Assembly: GCF_024699275.1 (NCBI RefSeq)
Contig: NZ_JAILPX010000086.1
Location: 1-51,140, forward strand
Origin: Selenomonas sp.
GTDB lineage: Bacteria; Bacillota_C; Negativicutes; Selenomonadales; Selenomonadaceae
Reading direction: 5' to 3'
Length of the DNA stretch: 51,140 bases
Shown here in pieces: positions 42,529 to 51,140 of the stretch. The notes below the pieces were generated by a model. The model saw only the letters and a program-made list of their open reading frames with translations, searched no databases and had not been told where the DNA came from. Position numbers and translations under genes: made by a program. Positions within the stretch are counted from its first letter, which is position 1, and each line of letters opens with the position of its first letter.

Positions 42529-43443
42529 TTATTTTTCACCAATCATGCGAACTTCCGGCTGCAGTTCCACGCCATGGGCTGCCTTGACCCGCTTCTGGAC
42601 TTCATGGATGAGATTCACCACATCTGCGGCAGTAGCACCACCCTTATTCACCACAAAGCCGGCATGTTTCGTGGAAACCTGGGCGCCCCCCACAGACAGG
42701 CCCTTGAGCCCGGTCTGGTCGATCAGGGTGCCGGCAAAATATCCTTCCGGCCGCTTGAAGGTGCTGCCGGCACTGGGCATCTCCAAGGGTTGCTTGGCTT
42801 CCCGGCGGCTGGTGAAGTCGGCAATCCCGGCGCGGATATCCGCCTCCTTGCCCGGCGTCAGTTCCAGCTCCACCTCCACAATGGCTTCGCCATTGGTCTG
42901 GAAGATGCTATGACGATAGCCCAGTTCCAATTCGTCCAGCCTGTAGCTCTTGATTTCCCCATCCCGGGTAACGGCCCGGACGGACTTGACCACATTCTTG
43001 ATTTCACCGCCGTAAGCACCGGCATTCATAAAGACGGCACCGCCAATGCTGCCGGGAATGCCGCAGGCAAATTCCATCCCCGCAAGACTATGCTGAGCCG
43101 CAGCTTCCGCCACATTCTTCAGCAGGGCGCCTGCGCCCACAGTCATCTGGTTCCCCGTCACCCGGATGCTGCTGATGGCGGCGGCGAAGTTTACCACCAC
43201 ACCGCGAATGCCCTTATCCCGCACCAGCATATTGGAGCCATTGCCCACAAAGGTCAGCGGCAGGTCATATTCCTTGACCAGCTGCAGGATTTTCCGGGTC
43301 TCCTCCAGACTTGCCGGCTGCAGGAGACAATCTGCCGGGCCGCCAATTTTAAAGGTGGTGTGTTCGCTCATGGGAGCCTGCAGCAGAATCTGCTTGGGCT
43401 GCAAAAATTCCCGGCAAGCCCCGATGAAATGTTCGTTAATCAT
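42529..43443 (-). CDS. murB: UDP-N-acetylenolpyruvoylglucosamine reductase
   Basis: A 304-residue flavoprotein. HTTFKIGGPADCLLQP (28-43) and VGNGSNMLVRDKGIRG bind FAD; GIPGSIGGAVFMNAGAYGGE and AGSTFKRPEG carry the active-site residues, with the catalytic serine in GSTF as in type II MurB. It makes UDP-MurNAc with NADPH. The coding group is shared with ftsK and trmL, spaced by about 30 nt. Confidence 0.96.
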   Translation of the reverse strand: MINEHFIGACREFLQPKQILLQAPMSEHTTFKIGGPADCLLQPASLEETRKILQLVKEYDLPLTFVGNGSNMLVRDKGIRGVVVNFAAAISSIRVTGNQMTVGAGALLKNVAEAAAQHSLAGMEFACGIPGSIGGAVFMNAGAYGGEIKNVVKSVRAVTRDGEIKSYRLDELELGYRHSIFQTNGEAIVEVELELTPGKEADIRAGIADFTSRREAKQPLEMPSAGSTFKRPEGYFAGTLIDQTGLKGLSVGGAQVSTKHAGFVVNKGGATAADVVNLIHEVQKRVKAAHGVELQPEVRMIGEK

Positions 43444-43472
43444 CTTTCCTGTTCATTCCTATCCTTAAAAAC

Positions 43473-43964
43473 TTACTTTTTCCACATGCGCAGGCCGGGA
43501 CCAACTTCCTCCAGCTGCCCAAAATCCAATTGCCGCAGGGCTTCATAGGCTACTACCGCCACAGCATTGGAAAGGTTCAGGGAGCGGGCTTCTTCAATCA
43601 TGGGAATGCGCACGCAGGATTCCCAATGTGCATTCAGGATTTCCTCCGGAATCCCCGCAGACTCCTTGCCAAACACCAGCATGTCCTCCGAAGTGTACTG
43701 CACTTCCGTATGGGCATGGGGGGCTTTAGTGGAACAGTAGTAAAAATTATGCTCCGGATATTTTTCCAGCACTTCGGCAAAGTTTTCATGGTAATGCACC
43801 TTCACCAAATGCCAGTAATCCAGTCCCGCCCGCTTCAAATGTTTATCATCGGTGGAAAAGCCCAGGGGCTTCACCAGATGCAGTTCAATGCCCGTAGCGG
43901 CGCAAAGCCGGGCAATATTACCTGTGTTGCCGGGAATCTCCGGCTCAATCAATACGATATGCAA
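43473..43964 (-). CDS. trmL: tRNA (cytidine/uridine-34-2'-O)-methyltransferase
   Basis: A 163-residue SPOUT methyltransferase beginning MHIVLIEPEIPGNTGNIARL. The knot region with GKESAGIPEEIL and RIPMIEEARSLNLSNAVAVV is typical of TrmL, which methylates the ribose of the wobble base in leucine tRNAs. An AAGGAGA site lies rather far (16 nt) from the start; no better start is available. Confidence 0.93.
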   Translation of the reverse strand: MHIVLIEPEIPGNTGNIARLCAATGIELHLVKPLGFSTDDKHLKRAGLDYWHLVKVHYHENFAEVLEKYPEHNFYYCSTKAPHAHTEVQYTSEDMLVFGKESAGIPEEILNAHWESCVRIPMIEEARSLNLSNAVAVVAYEALRQLDFGQLEEVGPGLRMWKK

Positions 43965-43982
43965 AACGAAAAATCCATCTCC

Positions 43983-46544
43983 TTAAATACCTGCCAATAC
44001 ATCCAGGGCTTGTTCCGTGGTCATCAAAATCTCCCGGGGCTTGCTGCCCATGTTCGGACCGACGATATTCAGCTCCTCCATGGTATCAATAAGCCGGGCA
44101 GCCCGCGTATAACCGATATGGAAACGCCGCTGGATACTGGAAGCAGAGGCCTGTCCCGTGCTCATGACGAGATTGACCGCATCCCCGAGCAGCGCATCGG
44201 TCTTCGGCGCGCTGCGGGCTCCCTTGCCACCTTCTTCTCCAGCAGATTCTTCCATCTCCCGCTGGGTAAAGGCTTCGATCTCCTCGTTGGGTTCCATTTC
44301 CTGCCCCTGGGCCCGGATGAATTCCAACAGCTTTTCCACTTCCCCATCGCTGATAAAGGCCCCCTGTACGCGGCGGGGCTTGGACGCCCCGATGGGGAAG
44401 AACAGCATATCGCCCCGGCCCAGCAGTTTTTCTGCACCGCTGCGGTCGAGAATTGTCCGGGAGTCGATCTGACTGGACACAGCAAAGGAAATCCGGGAAG
44501 GCACATTGGCCTTGATGATGCCGGTAATGACATCCACCGAGGGACGCTGGGTGGCCAGCACCATATGGATGCCTGCAGCCCGGGCCTTCTGGGCCAGCCG
44601 GCAGATGGCATCTTCCACATCATGGGGAGCGACCATCATCAAATCGGCCAGCTCGTCGATGATGATGACAATGGCCGGCATCTTATCATCGGGGAAACTG
44701 TCATTATAGCCCTGCATATTGCGGACACCCTTTTCCGCAAATTTGCTGTAGCGCTTCTCCATTTCCTGTACGGACCAGTTCAGCACCGAAGCCGCCTTCT
44801 TGGCATCGGTAACCACCGGCACCATCAGATGGGGAATGCCGTTGTAATTGGACAGTTCCACCATCTTGGGGTCCACCAGAATGAATTTCACTTCATCGGG
44901 CTTGGCCTTAAACAGGATACTGGTAATCAGGGTATTGATGCAGACAGACTTACCTGAACCTGTAGCACCGGCCACCAGCAGATGGGGCATCTTGCCCAAA
45001 TCCGCAAAGATGCCCTGACCGCCGATATCCATCCCCAAGCCCACGGTAAGCTTGGACTTGGCCTTATCGAACTTGGCGTTCTCCAGCACTTCCCGCAGCT
45101 GTACACCTTCCAGTTCCTTATTGGGCACCTCGATACCGATGGCACTCTTGCCGGGAATCTGTTCGATGCGAACGGAGGATGCCGCCAGCCGCAGGGCGAT
45201 ATCATCGGCCAGATTGGTAATCTTGCTGACCTTGACCCCCGGTGCCGGCTCCAGTTCGTAACGGGTAACCGCCGGACCATGACAGGCATTCAGGATTGTC
45301 GCCTTGACCTTAAAATCAGCCAGGGTCTGCTGCAATACCCGGGCATTGTCGGCAATTTCCATTTCCAAGGCAGTATTCTGGGCCTTGGCATGTTTGGTGA
45401 GAATCTCCGTTACCTTGGGCAGTACATAGGGCTTAACTGGCTTTGGCTGTTCCGGAGCGGCATTTTCCGAACCATCCAGGATAGCCGCCGCTGGCCTTAT
45501 GGGGGCAATTTCCCCATAGCTGGGCATGGCCGTACGCTTGGCTGCATCCTTCATGGGCTTAGCCGAAGGCGCAACGGGCGCTGGCTGGGCCACATGCAGG
45601 GCCGCATTGCCTGCCGGAGGATCAAAAGCCTCCGGCGTTGCTTCCGGAATCGCTAAGTCCTCGTCTTCATCCACCGCCTCACCATTATCCGCATCCTCAT
45701 TGCGGCCATACTCGATGGTGAACTTTGGCAGTTCTTCGGCCTGCTCCTCTGGCTGCGGATTCTCCGGCAGGGTCATAGCCGGTGCCGCTTCCTCCGCTGC
45801 GCAGAATTCCTCTGCACTTTCCGCCAGTGGCGGCTGCGCAAAGCGGTCATCCTGCTCCTGATTGTAAAAGGAGCTTTTGACCTTCTCCACCACTTTTTCT
45901 TCCACCCGTTCGCTGACATCGGCCACCTTTTCATAGGCCACCGCCACAGCTTTACCGGTAACCTCAGCACTTTTCACAGCCGTGCGCTGTGTGCGCAAAA
46001 CACCGTTGGCCAGCGACCAGGTCGTACTCAGCAGAATGGAACCGATAACACCTGCACCGAGGAGGATAATGGAGCCATCCACCCCAAAGAACTTCCGCAG
46101 GATCAGGAGCAGTCCGCCTGCCAGCAATCCCCCACCCCAGGGCAGGCTGTCCGGGAGAATCTCTTCTCCCGGCAATACCACAAAATGATGCCAAATAGCC
46201 AGCACCGACAGGAAGAGCAGCCCCAAACCAAAGAAACGGGGCGAATACCTGAGTCCATGGTGTTTGACGATATACTGATAGCCAATCATGAGAATCAGCA
46301 GGGAAATCACAATGGCCCCGATACCAAACATATAGTGCAGGCATTTGGCAAAATATACCCCCACAAAGCCCACATTGAGACCGCAAAGGCCACAGATGGA
46401 AATCAGACTTACCGCCACCAGCAGGAGACCTAAAAGTTCATATTTACGCTCTGGACTTCCGGTGTTTTGAGCCGCTGCCCGCTTACGCCCGGAAGCCTTT
46501 TTGCGCCGCGGAGCTGTCCTGCGCTCCGTCGTCTTCTTATTCAA
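43983..46544 (-). CDS. ftsK: DNA translocase FtsK/SpoIIIE
   Basis: An 853-residue protein. A basic N-terminus (1-34), four or five membrane segments (about 37-58, 64-90, 104-123, 136-152, 157-175), an acidic linker rich in Glu, Pro and Ala (about 210-390), the motor domain with GATGSGKS near residue 525 and the [11 protein letters not shown]alker B, and a C-terminal winged-helix gamma domain (last 70 residues) that reads KOPS-like sequences. It moves chromosomal DNA at the division septum. The FtsK N-terminal domain is of usual size. Confidence 0.95.
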   Translation of the reverse strand: MNKKTTERRTAPRRKKASGRKRAAAQNTGSPERKYELLGLLLVAVSLISICGLCGLNVGFVGVYFAKCLHYMFGIGAIVISLLILMIGYQYIVKHHGLRYSPRFFGLGLLFLSVLAIWHHFVVLPGEEILPDSLPWGGGLLAGGLLLILRKFFGVDGSIILLGAGVIGSILLSTTWSLANGVLRTQRTAVKSAEVTGKAVAVAYEKVADVSERVEEKVVEKVKSSFYNQEQDDRFAQPPLAESAEEFCAAEEAAPAMTLPENPQPEEQAEELPKFTIEYGRNEDADNGEAVDEDEDLAIPEATPEAFDPPAGNAALHVAQPAPVAPSAKPMKDAAKRTAMPSYGEIAPIRPAAAILDGSENAAPEQPKPVKPYVLPKVTEILTKHAKAQNTALEMEIADNARVLQQTLADFKVKATILNACHGPAVTRYELEPAPGVKVSKITNLADDIALRLAASSVRIEQIPGKSAIGIEVPNKELEGVQLREVLENAKFDKAKSKLTVGLGMDIGGQGIFADLGKMPHLLVAGATGSGKSVCINTLITSILFKAKPDEVKFILVDPKMVELSNYNGIPHLMVPVVTDAKKAASVLNWSVQEMEKRYSKFAEKGVRNMQGYNDSFPDDKMPAIVIIIDELADLMMVAPHDVEDAICRLAQKARAAGIHMVLATQRPSVDVITGIIKANVPSRISFAVSSQIDSRTILDRSGAEKLLGRGDMLFFPIGASKPRRVQGAFISDGEVEKLLEFIRAQGQEMEPNEEIEAFTQREMEESAGEEGGKGARSAPKTDALLGDAVNLVMSTGQASASSIQRRFHIGYTRAARLIDTMEELNIVGPNMGSKPREILMTTEQALDVLAGI

Positions 46545-46561
46545 GGAATCACCTCAACACC

Positions 46562-47842
46562 TTACTTTGTGAGGCGGTCAGCACAGCGCTGAGCCTCGTA
46601 GCAAATCCGCTCTTCATCGAGGGTTTTGAGTTCGTTTTTCTCCATGATGACCTGACCGCCACAGATAACCGTATCCACGGAACTGGAGTTAGCGGCATAG
46701 ACCAGCAGGGAAACAAGATTATTCCGGGGGAACCAGGCCGGACTATTCATATTCCAAAGGGTAATATCAGCCTTGCAGCCAGCTTCCAGACGGCCAAGTC
46801 CATCTATCCCCACGGCCTGGGCGCCGTATTCCGTACCCATCTTCAACGCTTCAAAAGCAGGCACCGCCAGCGGGTCGTACTCGTTGACCTTATGGAGCAT
46901 AGCCGCCAGGTTCACTTCCTCCAGCATATCCAGATTGTTGTTGGAAGAAGTGCCATCTGTGCCCAGAGCCGTCACGATGCCCTCTTTGAGCAGACGGGGT
47001 ACAGGCGCCACGCCACTGGCCAGCTTCATATTGCTGCCCGGATTATGGGCGACAGCAATCTTATGCTTCTTCATGATGGCGATATCTTCATCGTCCAAAT
47101 GCACACAGTGCGCAGCCAGATTCAGCTCCCCGTCAAAAAGCCCCGTCTCAGCCACCCAGGCAAAGGGACGTTTACCATACTGCTTAAGGGAATTTTCCAC
47201 TTCCGTCCTGGTTTCATGCATATGAATGTGAATCCCCGCCCCTAAGCGCTGGGCAGCAGCCGCCACCTTCTTTAGGAACTCCGGCGGACAGGTATAAGGC
47301 GCATGGGGACCAAACATTACGGAGATCTTGCCGTTATTGGCCCCATGATAATCCTGATAAAGGGCAACATTTTCCGCTAATTTCTGCTCGCCATCCGGCG
47401 CTACGCCGATGATGCCCCGGGAAAGTACGCCACGGATGCCTGCATCGGCAGCCGCATCTGCCACCCGGTTCATATAAGGGCCATACATATCCACAAAGGT
47501 GGTGGTGCCGGAACGCACCATCTCCACCATGGCCAGCATGGCCCCCCAGTAGATATCCTCTTCATTCATTTTCGCCTCGACGGGCCAGATCTTATTTTCC
47601 AGCCAGTCCATAAGGGCCATGTCATCGGCATAGCTGCGCAAAAGGGTCATGGAGGCATGGGTATGGGCATTGACAAAGCCCGGTGTTGCCAGATGATTCC
47701 TGCCATCGATGACTTTTGCCGGACGGAAAGCTTCCGGCACATCCCCAATGGCTGTAATCTTTTCTCCATCCAGCATGATATTGGTCAGTGGCGTCGTGCC
47801 ATCCGGCCGTACCACATAGACATCTTTGATTAACGTTTTCAA
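46562..47842 (-). CDS. mtaD: 5-methylthioadenosine/S-adenosylhomocysteine deaminase
   Basis: A 426-residue amidohydrolase. NAHTHASM (metal His pair), HMHET, AHCVHLDDED and GTDGTSSNN supply the metal site. MtaD-type enzymes deaminate S-adenosylhomocysteine, methylthioadenosine or adenosine to the inosine forms. Location 14 nt after ahcY supports a role in clearing methylation by-products. Substrate preference cannot be read from sequence. Confidence 0.9.
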   Translation of the reverse strand: MKTLIKDVYVVRPDGTTPLTNIMLDGEKITAIGDVPEAFRPAKVIDGRNHLATPGFVNAHTHASMTLLRSYADDMALMDWLENKIWPVEAKMNEEDIYWGAMLAMVEMVRSGTTTFVDMYGPYMNRVADAAADAGIRGVLSRGIIGVAPDGEQKLAENVALYQDYHGANNGKISVMFGPHAPYTCPPEFLKKVAAAAQRLGAGIHIHMHETRTEVENSLKQYGKRPFAWVAETGLFDGELNLAAHCVHLDDEDIAIMKKHKIAVAHNPGSNMKLASGVAPVPRLLKEGIVTALGTDGTSSNNNLDMLEEVNLAAMLHKVNEYDPLAVPAFEALKMGTEYGAQAVGIDGLGRLEAGCKADITLWNMNSPAWFPRNNLVSLLVYAANSSSVDTVICGGQVIMEKNELKTLDEERICYEAQRCADRLTK

Positions 47843-47856
47843 AGGTTTTCCTCCTC

Positions 47857-49098
47857 TTATTCCAAATTGAGATAAGCCCGCTGTTCCGGCGTAAGCTGAT
47901 CGATTACCATGCCCAGGGATTTCAGCTTGAGCTCTGCCAATTTCACATTGACTTCATTCGGCATCAGATGAACTTCCTTGGTCAATTCCCGGCCATGTTC
48001 CAACAGATGCATCATGGAGAAGAACTGAACCCCAAAGGACAGGTCCATGATTTCAGCGGGATGACCATCGCCAGCCGCCAAATTAACCAAACGTCCCTCA
48101 GCTAAAAGATAAATCTTGCGGCCATCCGGCTGCAGGAACTCTTCGATATTGTTGCGTACCTTACGGCGGGACTTGGACAGGCTTTCCAGCTCCGGAATGT
48201 TGATTTCACAGTCAAAATGGCCGGAGTTCGCCAGCATAGCGCCGTCCTTCATGGAGGCAAAATGACGCTTCACGATAACATCCTTATCCCCCGTCAGGGT
48301 CAGGAAGATATCCCCGATTTTTGCCGCTTCATCCATGGGCATCACCCGGAAACCATCAAAGACCGCTTCGATGGCCTTAATGGGGTCTACCTCCGTAATG
48401 ACCACATTGGCCCCTAAGCCCCGGGCGCGCATGGCACCACCCTTGCCGCACCAGCCATAGCCAGCAATGACCACAGTCTTGCCCGCAATAACCAGATTCG
48501 TGGTCCGCATGATGCCATCCCAGGTGGACTGGCCCGTGCCATAGCGGTTATCAAACAGGAATTTCATATACGCATCATTGGCAGCAATCATGGGAAATTC
48601 CAACTTCCCCTCCTGGGCCAAACCGCGCAGACGGTGTACACCGGTCGTCGTTTCCTCGGAGCCGCCTACGATTTTCGGCAGCAATTCCCGATGAGTAGTA
48701 TGCAGGGTATGGACCAAATCGCCGCCATCATCCATGATAAAATCCGGTTCTATCTTCAATGCTTCATCAATGAACTGAAAGTATTCCTTTTCCGTGCAAT
48801 CATGCCAGGCAAAGACATGAACACCATCCTCCACCAAAGCAGCTGCCACATCATCCTGAGTGGACAGGGGGTTGCTGCCGGTAATGGCCACTTCTGCCCC
48901 GGCATGCATAAAGACTTCCGCCATGTAGGCAGTCTTGGCCTCCAGATGCAGGGTAATTACCATCTTCTTGCCGGCAAAGGGTTTGGTCTGGGAAAATTCT
49001 TCGTCTACGGCACGCATGACGGGCATAAAGTTCTTTACCCATTCAATTTTATCGTGACCGCTGGGTGCAAGATTAATATCTCTAATCATGGATTTCAT
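47857..49098 (-). CDS. ahcY: Adenosylhomocysteinase
   Basis: A 413-residue NAD-dependent enzyme starting at ATG 49098, 8 nt after GGGAGG. Features: LEAKTAYMAEVF near the substrate site, the NDAYMKFLFDNRYGTGQS segment, and the NAD-binding GYGWCGKGGAMRARGLGANV. It splits S-adenosylhomocysteine into homocysteine and adenosine. It lacks the insert seen in some bacterial AhcY, in line with its length near 413. Confidence 0.95.
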   Translation of the reverse strand: MKSMIRDINLAPSGHDKIEWVKNFMPVMRAVDEEFSQTKPFAGKKMVITLHLEAKTAYMAEVFMHAGAEVAITGSNPLSTQDDVAAALVEDGVHVFAWHDCTEKEYFQFIDEALKIEPDFIMDDGGDLVHTLHTTHRELLPKIVGGSEETTTGVHRLRGLAQEGKLEFPMIAANDAYMKFLFDNRYGTGQSTWDGIMRTTNLVIAGKTVVIAGYGWCGKGGAMRARGLGANVVITEVDPIKAIEAVFDGFRVMPMDEAAKIGDIFLTLTGDKDVIVKRHFASMKDGAMLANSGHFDCEINIPELESLSKSRRKVRNNIEEFLQPDGRKIYLLAEGRLVNLAAGDGHPAEIMDLSFGVQFFSMMHLLEHGRELTKEVHLMPNEVNVKLAELKLKSLGMVIDQLTPEQRAYLNLE

Positions 49099-49169
49099 GT
49101 CAACAACCTCCCTAATACAGTCAAAAATTCCAACTTTAATTGTAGCACGAAAAGCCTCTGTCCGTCATC

Positions 49170-49925
49170 TTATTTTTCCAGCCGCCGGTCCAGTTCCACA
49201 TAATCCGTCAAATCGGCCACCAAGGGCGTAACGGAAACATAGCCCTGCTCGATGGCATAGATATCCGTAGCATTTCCCTTATCCGAATCGTAAATCTCCC
49301 CCGCCATGGTGTAATAGATTTTACCGTCTCGTTCTTCCCGGGTAAAGGCATTGAGATAATCCCGTTTCCCCTGACGGCCAAACACATACTGGGGCACGCC
49401 ATCCTTGAGGAACAGCGGAAAGTTCACATTATAAAGGAAGGTTTTCTTCTCCCCAGGCATGAGCTTCCGGAAATCCCGGGCAAAGATTTCCGCTGCTGCA
49501 TCATAGGTGAGTTCACTGGCCACATCCAAAGACAGGGCAAAGGCCGGAATGTCGTGGAAATACCCCTCCATGGCCGCCCCCACCGTACCGGAATAAATGA
49601 TATCCGTAGCCAGATTCGCCCCGTGGTTAATACCCGAAATCACCAAATCCACCGGCTTTTCCTTCGTCATAAAGGCTTCTATGTATATTTTGGCACTGTC
49701 GGCAGGTGTTCCCCCAACGGCCCAGGCTTCAATGCCATAGGCCCGTTCCAGTTCTTCATCCCGGGCCACCTCGATGGGGTTGCCGATGGTCAGCGCATTG
49801 CTCATGCCGCTTTGCTGTCGCATGGGCGCTGAGACAATCACCTCATGATCTCGATGTAAGGCCCGCACCAAAGCCCTGATTCCCTCTGCCTGTATGCCAT
49901 CATCATTGGATAATAAGATACGCAA
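49170..49925 (-). CDS. surE: 5'/3'-nucleotidase SurE
   Basis: The TTG at 49925 follows GGAGG with 7-nt spacing and gives 251 residues beginning with the family opening LRILLSNDDGIQAEGI. NDDG (metal aspartates) and SGINHGANLATDIIYSGTVGAA are diagnostic. It dephosphorylates nucleoside monophosphates. First gene of the group that continues with ahcY and mtaD, so it may work in the same nucleoside salvage. Confidence 0.95.
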   Translation of the reverse strand: MRILLSNDDGIQAEGIRALVRALHRDHEVIVSAPMRQQSGMSNALTIGNPIEVARDEELERAYGIEAWAVGGTPADSAKIYIEAFMTKEKPVDLVISGINHGANLATDIIYSGTVGAAMEGYFHDIPAFALSLDVASELTYDAAAEIFARDFRKLMPGEKKTFLYNVNFPLFLKDGVPQYVFGRQGKRDYLNAFTREERDGKIYYTMAGEIYDSDKGNATDIYAIEQGYVSVTPLVADLTDYVELDRRLEK

Positions 49926-50005
49926 ATACAATCCTCCTTCATTATGATAAACGCCGAAACACATTATCCCTATTCTACCAAGTTTCCCCTTTTCTTACAA
50001 TAATA

Positions 50006-50035
50006 TTTGCGCTTGGGAAAAAAAGAGCGTATAAT
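50006..50035 (+). promoter_or_regulatory. Promoter of the phosphoribosyltransferase gene
   Basis: TTTGCG (50006-50011), 18-nt spacer, TATAAT (50030-50035). The leader contains GAGGAG 11 nt before the ATG at 50077. Confidence 0.5.
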
Positions 50036-50076
50036 GGTTCTGCGACAAAATTCTCAGACGAGGAGTTTTATGAATT

Positions 50077-50628
50077 ATGGCAAATAGATTTTATGAACTG
50101 ACGGTAGCTGGCTGTAAGCGTTCGCTGCCTATTTTGAACGTTACGGACAAAATGGCCATCGCCGGCTTCATTATGCTGGGCGATCCAGAATTGACCCTGG
50201 CCTGCGCCAAGGAACTGGCCAAAAAAGTTCCTGCAGGCACCGATGTGATTCTTACCGCTGAAACCAAGGGCATCCCCCTGGCAGCAGACTTGGCCCGTGA
50301 ACTGGGTATGGACCGCTATGTGGTAGCCCGCAAATCCGTCAAGGCCTATATGGAAGATGCCGTATGGGTGGAAGATATCTCCATCACCACCAAGGGCGTG
50401 CAGAAACTCTGCCTGGATGGTGTAGATGTTGAACGGCTCAAAGGCAAGAATGTACTGCTGCTGGACGATGTAATCAGCACCGGTGGTTCCATGAAAGCCC
50501 TGACCCAGCTTACGGAAGAAGCTGGTGGCAAGGTAATCGGCGAGGCCTGTGTACTGGCTGAAGGCGATGCCGCCCAGCGTACCGATATCATCTTTTTGGA
50601 AGCCCTGCCGCTCTTTGAAGCAGAATAA
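50077..50628 (+). CDS. Adenine-phosphoribosyltransferase-like protein
   Basis: A 183-residue type I phosphoribosyltransferase. The PRPP loop VLLLDDVISTGGSM lies at about 126-139, preceded by ILTAETKGIPLAADLARELG and the VARKSVK segment seen in adenine/xanthine PRTases. It lacks a DNA-binding domain, unlike PurR. It probably salvages a purine base with PRPP in the cytoplasm. Adenine or xanthine are both possible; adenine would fit with the AhcY/MtaD/SurE genes transcribed divergently nearby. Ends at the hairpin at 50686. Confidence 0.75.
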   Translation: MANRFYELTVAGCKRSLPILNVTDKMAIAGFIMLGDPELTLACAKELAKKVPAGTDVILTAETKGIPLAADLARELGMDRYVVARKSVKAYMEDAVWVEDISITTKGVQKLCLDGVDVERLKGKNVLLLDDVISTGGSMKALTQLTEEAGGKVIGEACVLAEGDAAQRTDIIFLEALPLFEAE

Positions 50629-50685
50629 GCCTCCGACAATATATTTAGAGCTGTGAACGATCCCTTTACGTTGATATAACATGCA

Positions 50686-50730
50686 GAGGCCCCCATAAGT
50701 TAGATTTTTGATCTAACTTATGGGGGCCTC
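50686..50730. terminator. 20-bp perfect hairpin
   Basis: GAGGCCCCCATAAGTTAGAT (50686-50705), loop TTTTG, perfect complement (50711-50730). It follows the phosphoribosyltransferase gene by 57 nt. There is no U-run after it on either strand, so it may end transcription in a factor-aided way or be part of a mobile/structural element. Confidence 0.7.
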
Positions 50731-51140
50731 TATTATCTGCGCTCTTTAGCAAATTGCAGTTTGTCGCTGTTACTGCGCGCTTTCTTTTTTTGTTACAGCG
50801 CAGTTGGCGCAGAGGTGGTAATACTTTTCGCCGTCCCACTAAATGGCCCACAAGCAAACATATGGGCTTTTTAGCCACCTGCGCCGGGCAGGCCAACGGC
50901 GCGTATGTTCAGTTCAGCATCCAGTTCATACCTTTGTGGGCCAGTCCTCACTGCGTTCGGACAATCGTTCCAAGGCAAAAAGCATCACCACCTCCGCTCC
51001 TAAGTTACCTTTGCCTAATGTGTATTTTTCGCAGGGATAAGCAGCAAGTACATCGATGTTTTTGCTGCGAGGGCAACGCGTTCGTGGCCATCACATAGGT
51101 TGCAGCTTTGGGGTGAGCGGGGGAGTGATTTTCTGTTCGG
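50731..51140. repeat. Non-coding element with ends matching 35324-35461
   Basis: No supported gene; frames on both strands lack ribosome sites. AAATTGCAGTTTGTCG (50751-50766) and GAGCGGGGGAGTGATTTTCT (within 51111-51137) match the palindromic element at 35.3 kb with one and two differences. Between them lie further inverted repeats: CTGCGC/GCGCAG near 50775-50804, and TGGCCCAC/GTGGGCCA near 50842-50943. The element runs to the window edge, so its far end is unseen. Confidence 0.5.

Noticed and set aside
43530..44957. 475-codon plus-strand frame opposite trmL and ftsK
   Set aside because: Spans two unrelated minus-strand genes in antisense and has no start signals.
50666..50896. 76-codon minus-strand frame near the window end
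   Set aside because: Reads through the 20-bp hairpin and has no ribosome site; overlaps another unsupported frame on the plus strand.
1..51140. CRISPR arrays, tRNA or rRNA genes
   Set aside because: No regularly spaced repeats, cloverleaf sequences or rRNA signatures were noticed in the window.

Overview
The window reads as chromosomal DNA from a diderm Firmicute of the Negativicutes, most likely a Selenomonas relative (inference). Evidence: a PolC-type replicase together with a heptose-kinase homologue of the kind used for lipopolysaccharide; a short HisG that needs HisZ; a YerC-type TrpR homologue; several TTG/GTG starts behind strong Shine-Dalgarno sequences. No rRNA, tRNA, CRISPR array or intact insertion sequence was found. 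Most genes lie on the minus strand, and housekeeping genes have a clearly higher G+C content than the A+T-rich stretch at about 310-3300.

Layout. 1-3300: the start of a STAS anti-anti-sigma gene, a decayed A+T-rich stretch, and a large nuclease-helicase fusion of the DUF2075 type (1013-2908), an accessory island with a defence-like gene. 3300-5700: an accessory cassette with two 97% identical double-glycine-leader secreted peptides, a third short double-glycine peptide that interrupts its own frame with a TAA, a secreted polysaccharide deacetylase between them, and a 41-residue membrane peptide on the opposite strand. 5900-7430: a DUF2325 protein. 7430-7695: no credible protein gene, but a probable structured minus-strand RNA with its own promoter and terminator. 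8112-11676: hypF, a small unknown gene with a hairpin leader, and a TtcA-like tRNA thiolase.

11779-21650 (minus): a probable operon of L,D-transpeptidase, polA, mutM, coaE, lytic transglycosylase and polC, joining DNA replication and repair with wall turnover. The PolC has no proofreading domain and PolA's is degenerate. 22125-26117 (minus): an M16C metalloprotease and a diverged heptose-kinase homologue. 26278-26910: two small genes that converge on a shared terminator. 27010-34215 (minus): histidine operon yerC-hisZ-HD-hisG-hisD-hisC-hisB-hisH-hisA, without hisF and hisI. 34416-40700 (minus): an EFR1 flavodoxin/ferredoxin, an HlyD-type adaptor followed by a large palindrome, alaS, and a PAS-GGDEF cyclase. 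40849-49925 (minus): a string of surE, ahcY, mtaD, ftsK, trmL, murB and a beta-CASP nuclease, in which AhcY and MtaD both remove S-adenosylhomocysteine. 50077-50628 (plus): a phosphoribosyltransferase, then a 20-bp perfect hairpin and about 400 bp of non-coding DNA whose two ends match the palindromic element at 35.3 kb.

Best candidates for something new: the double-glycine peptide cassette with its hidden third peptide, the structured RNA at 7.4-7.7 kb with two identical hairpin loops, and the dispersed palindromic element.
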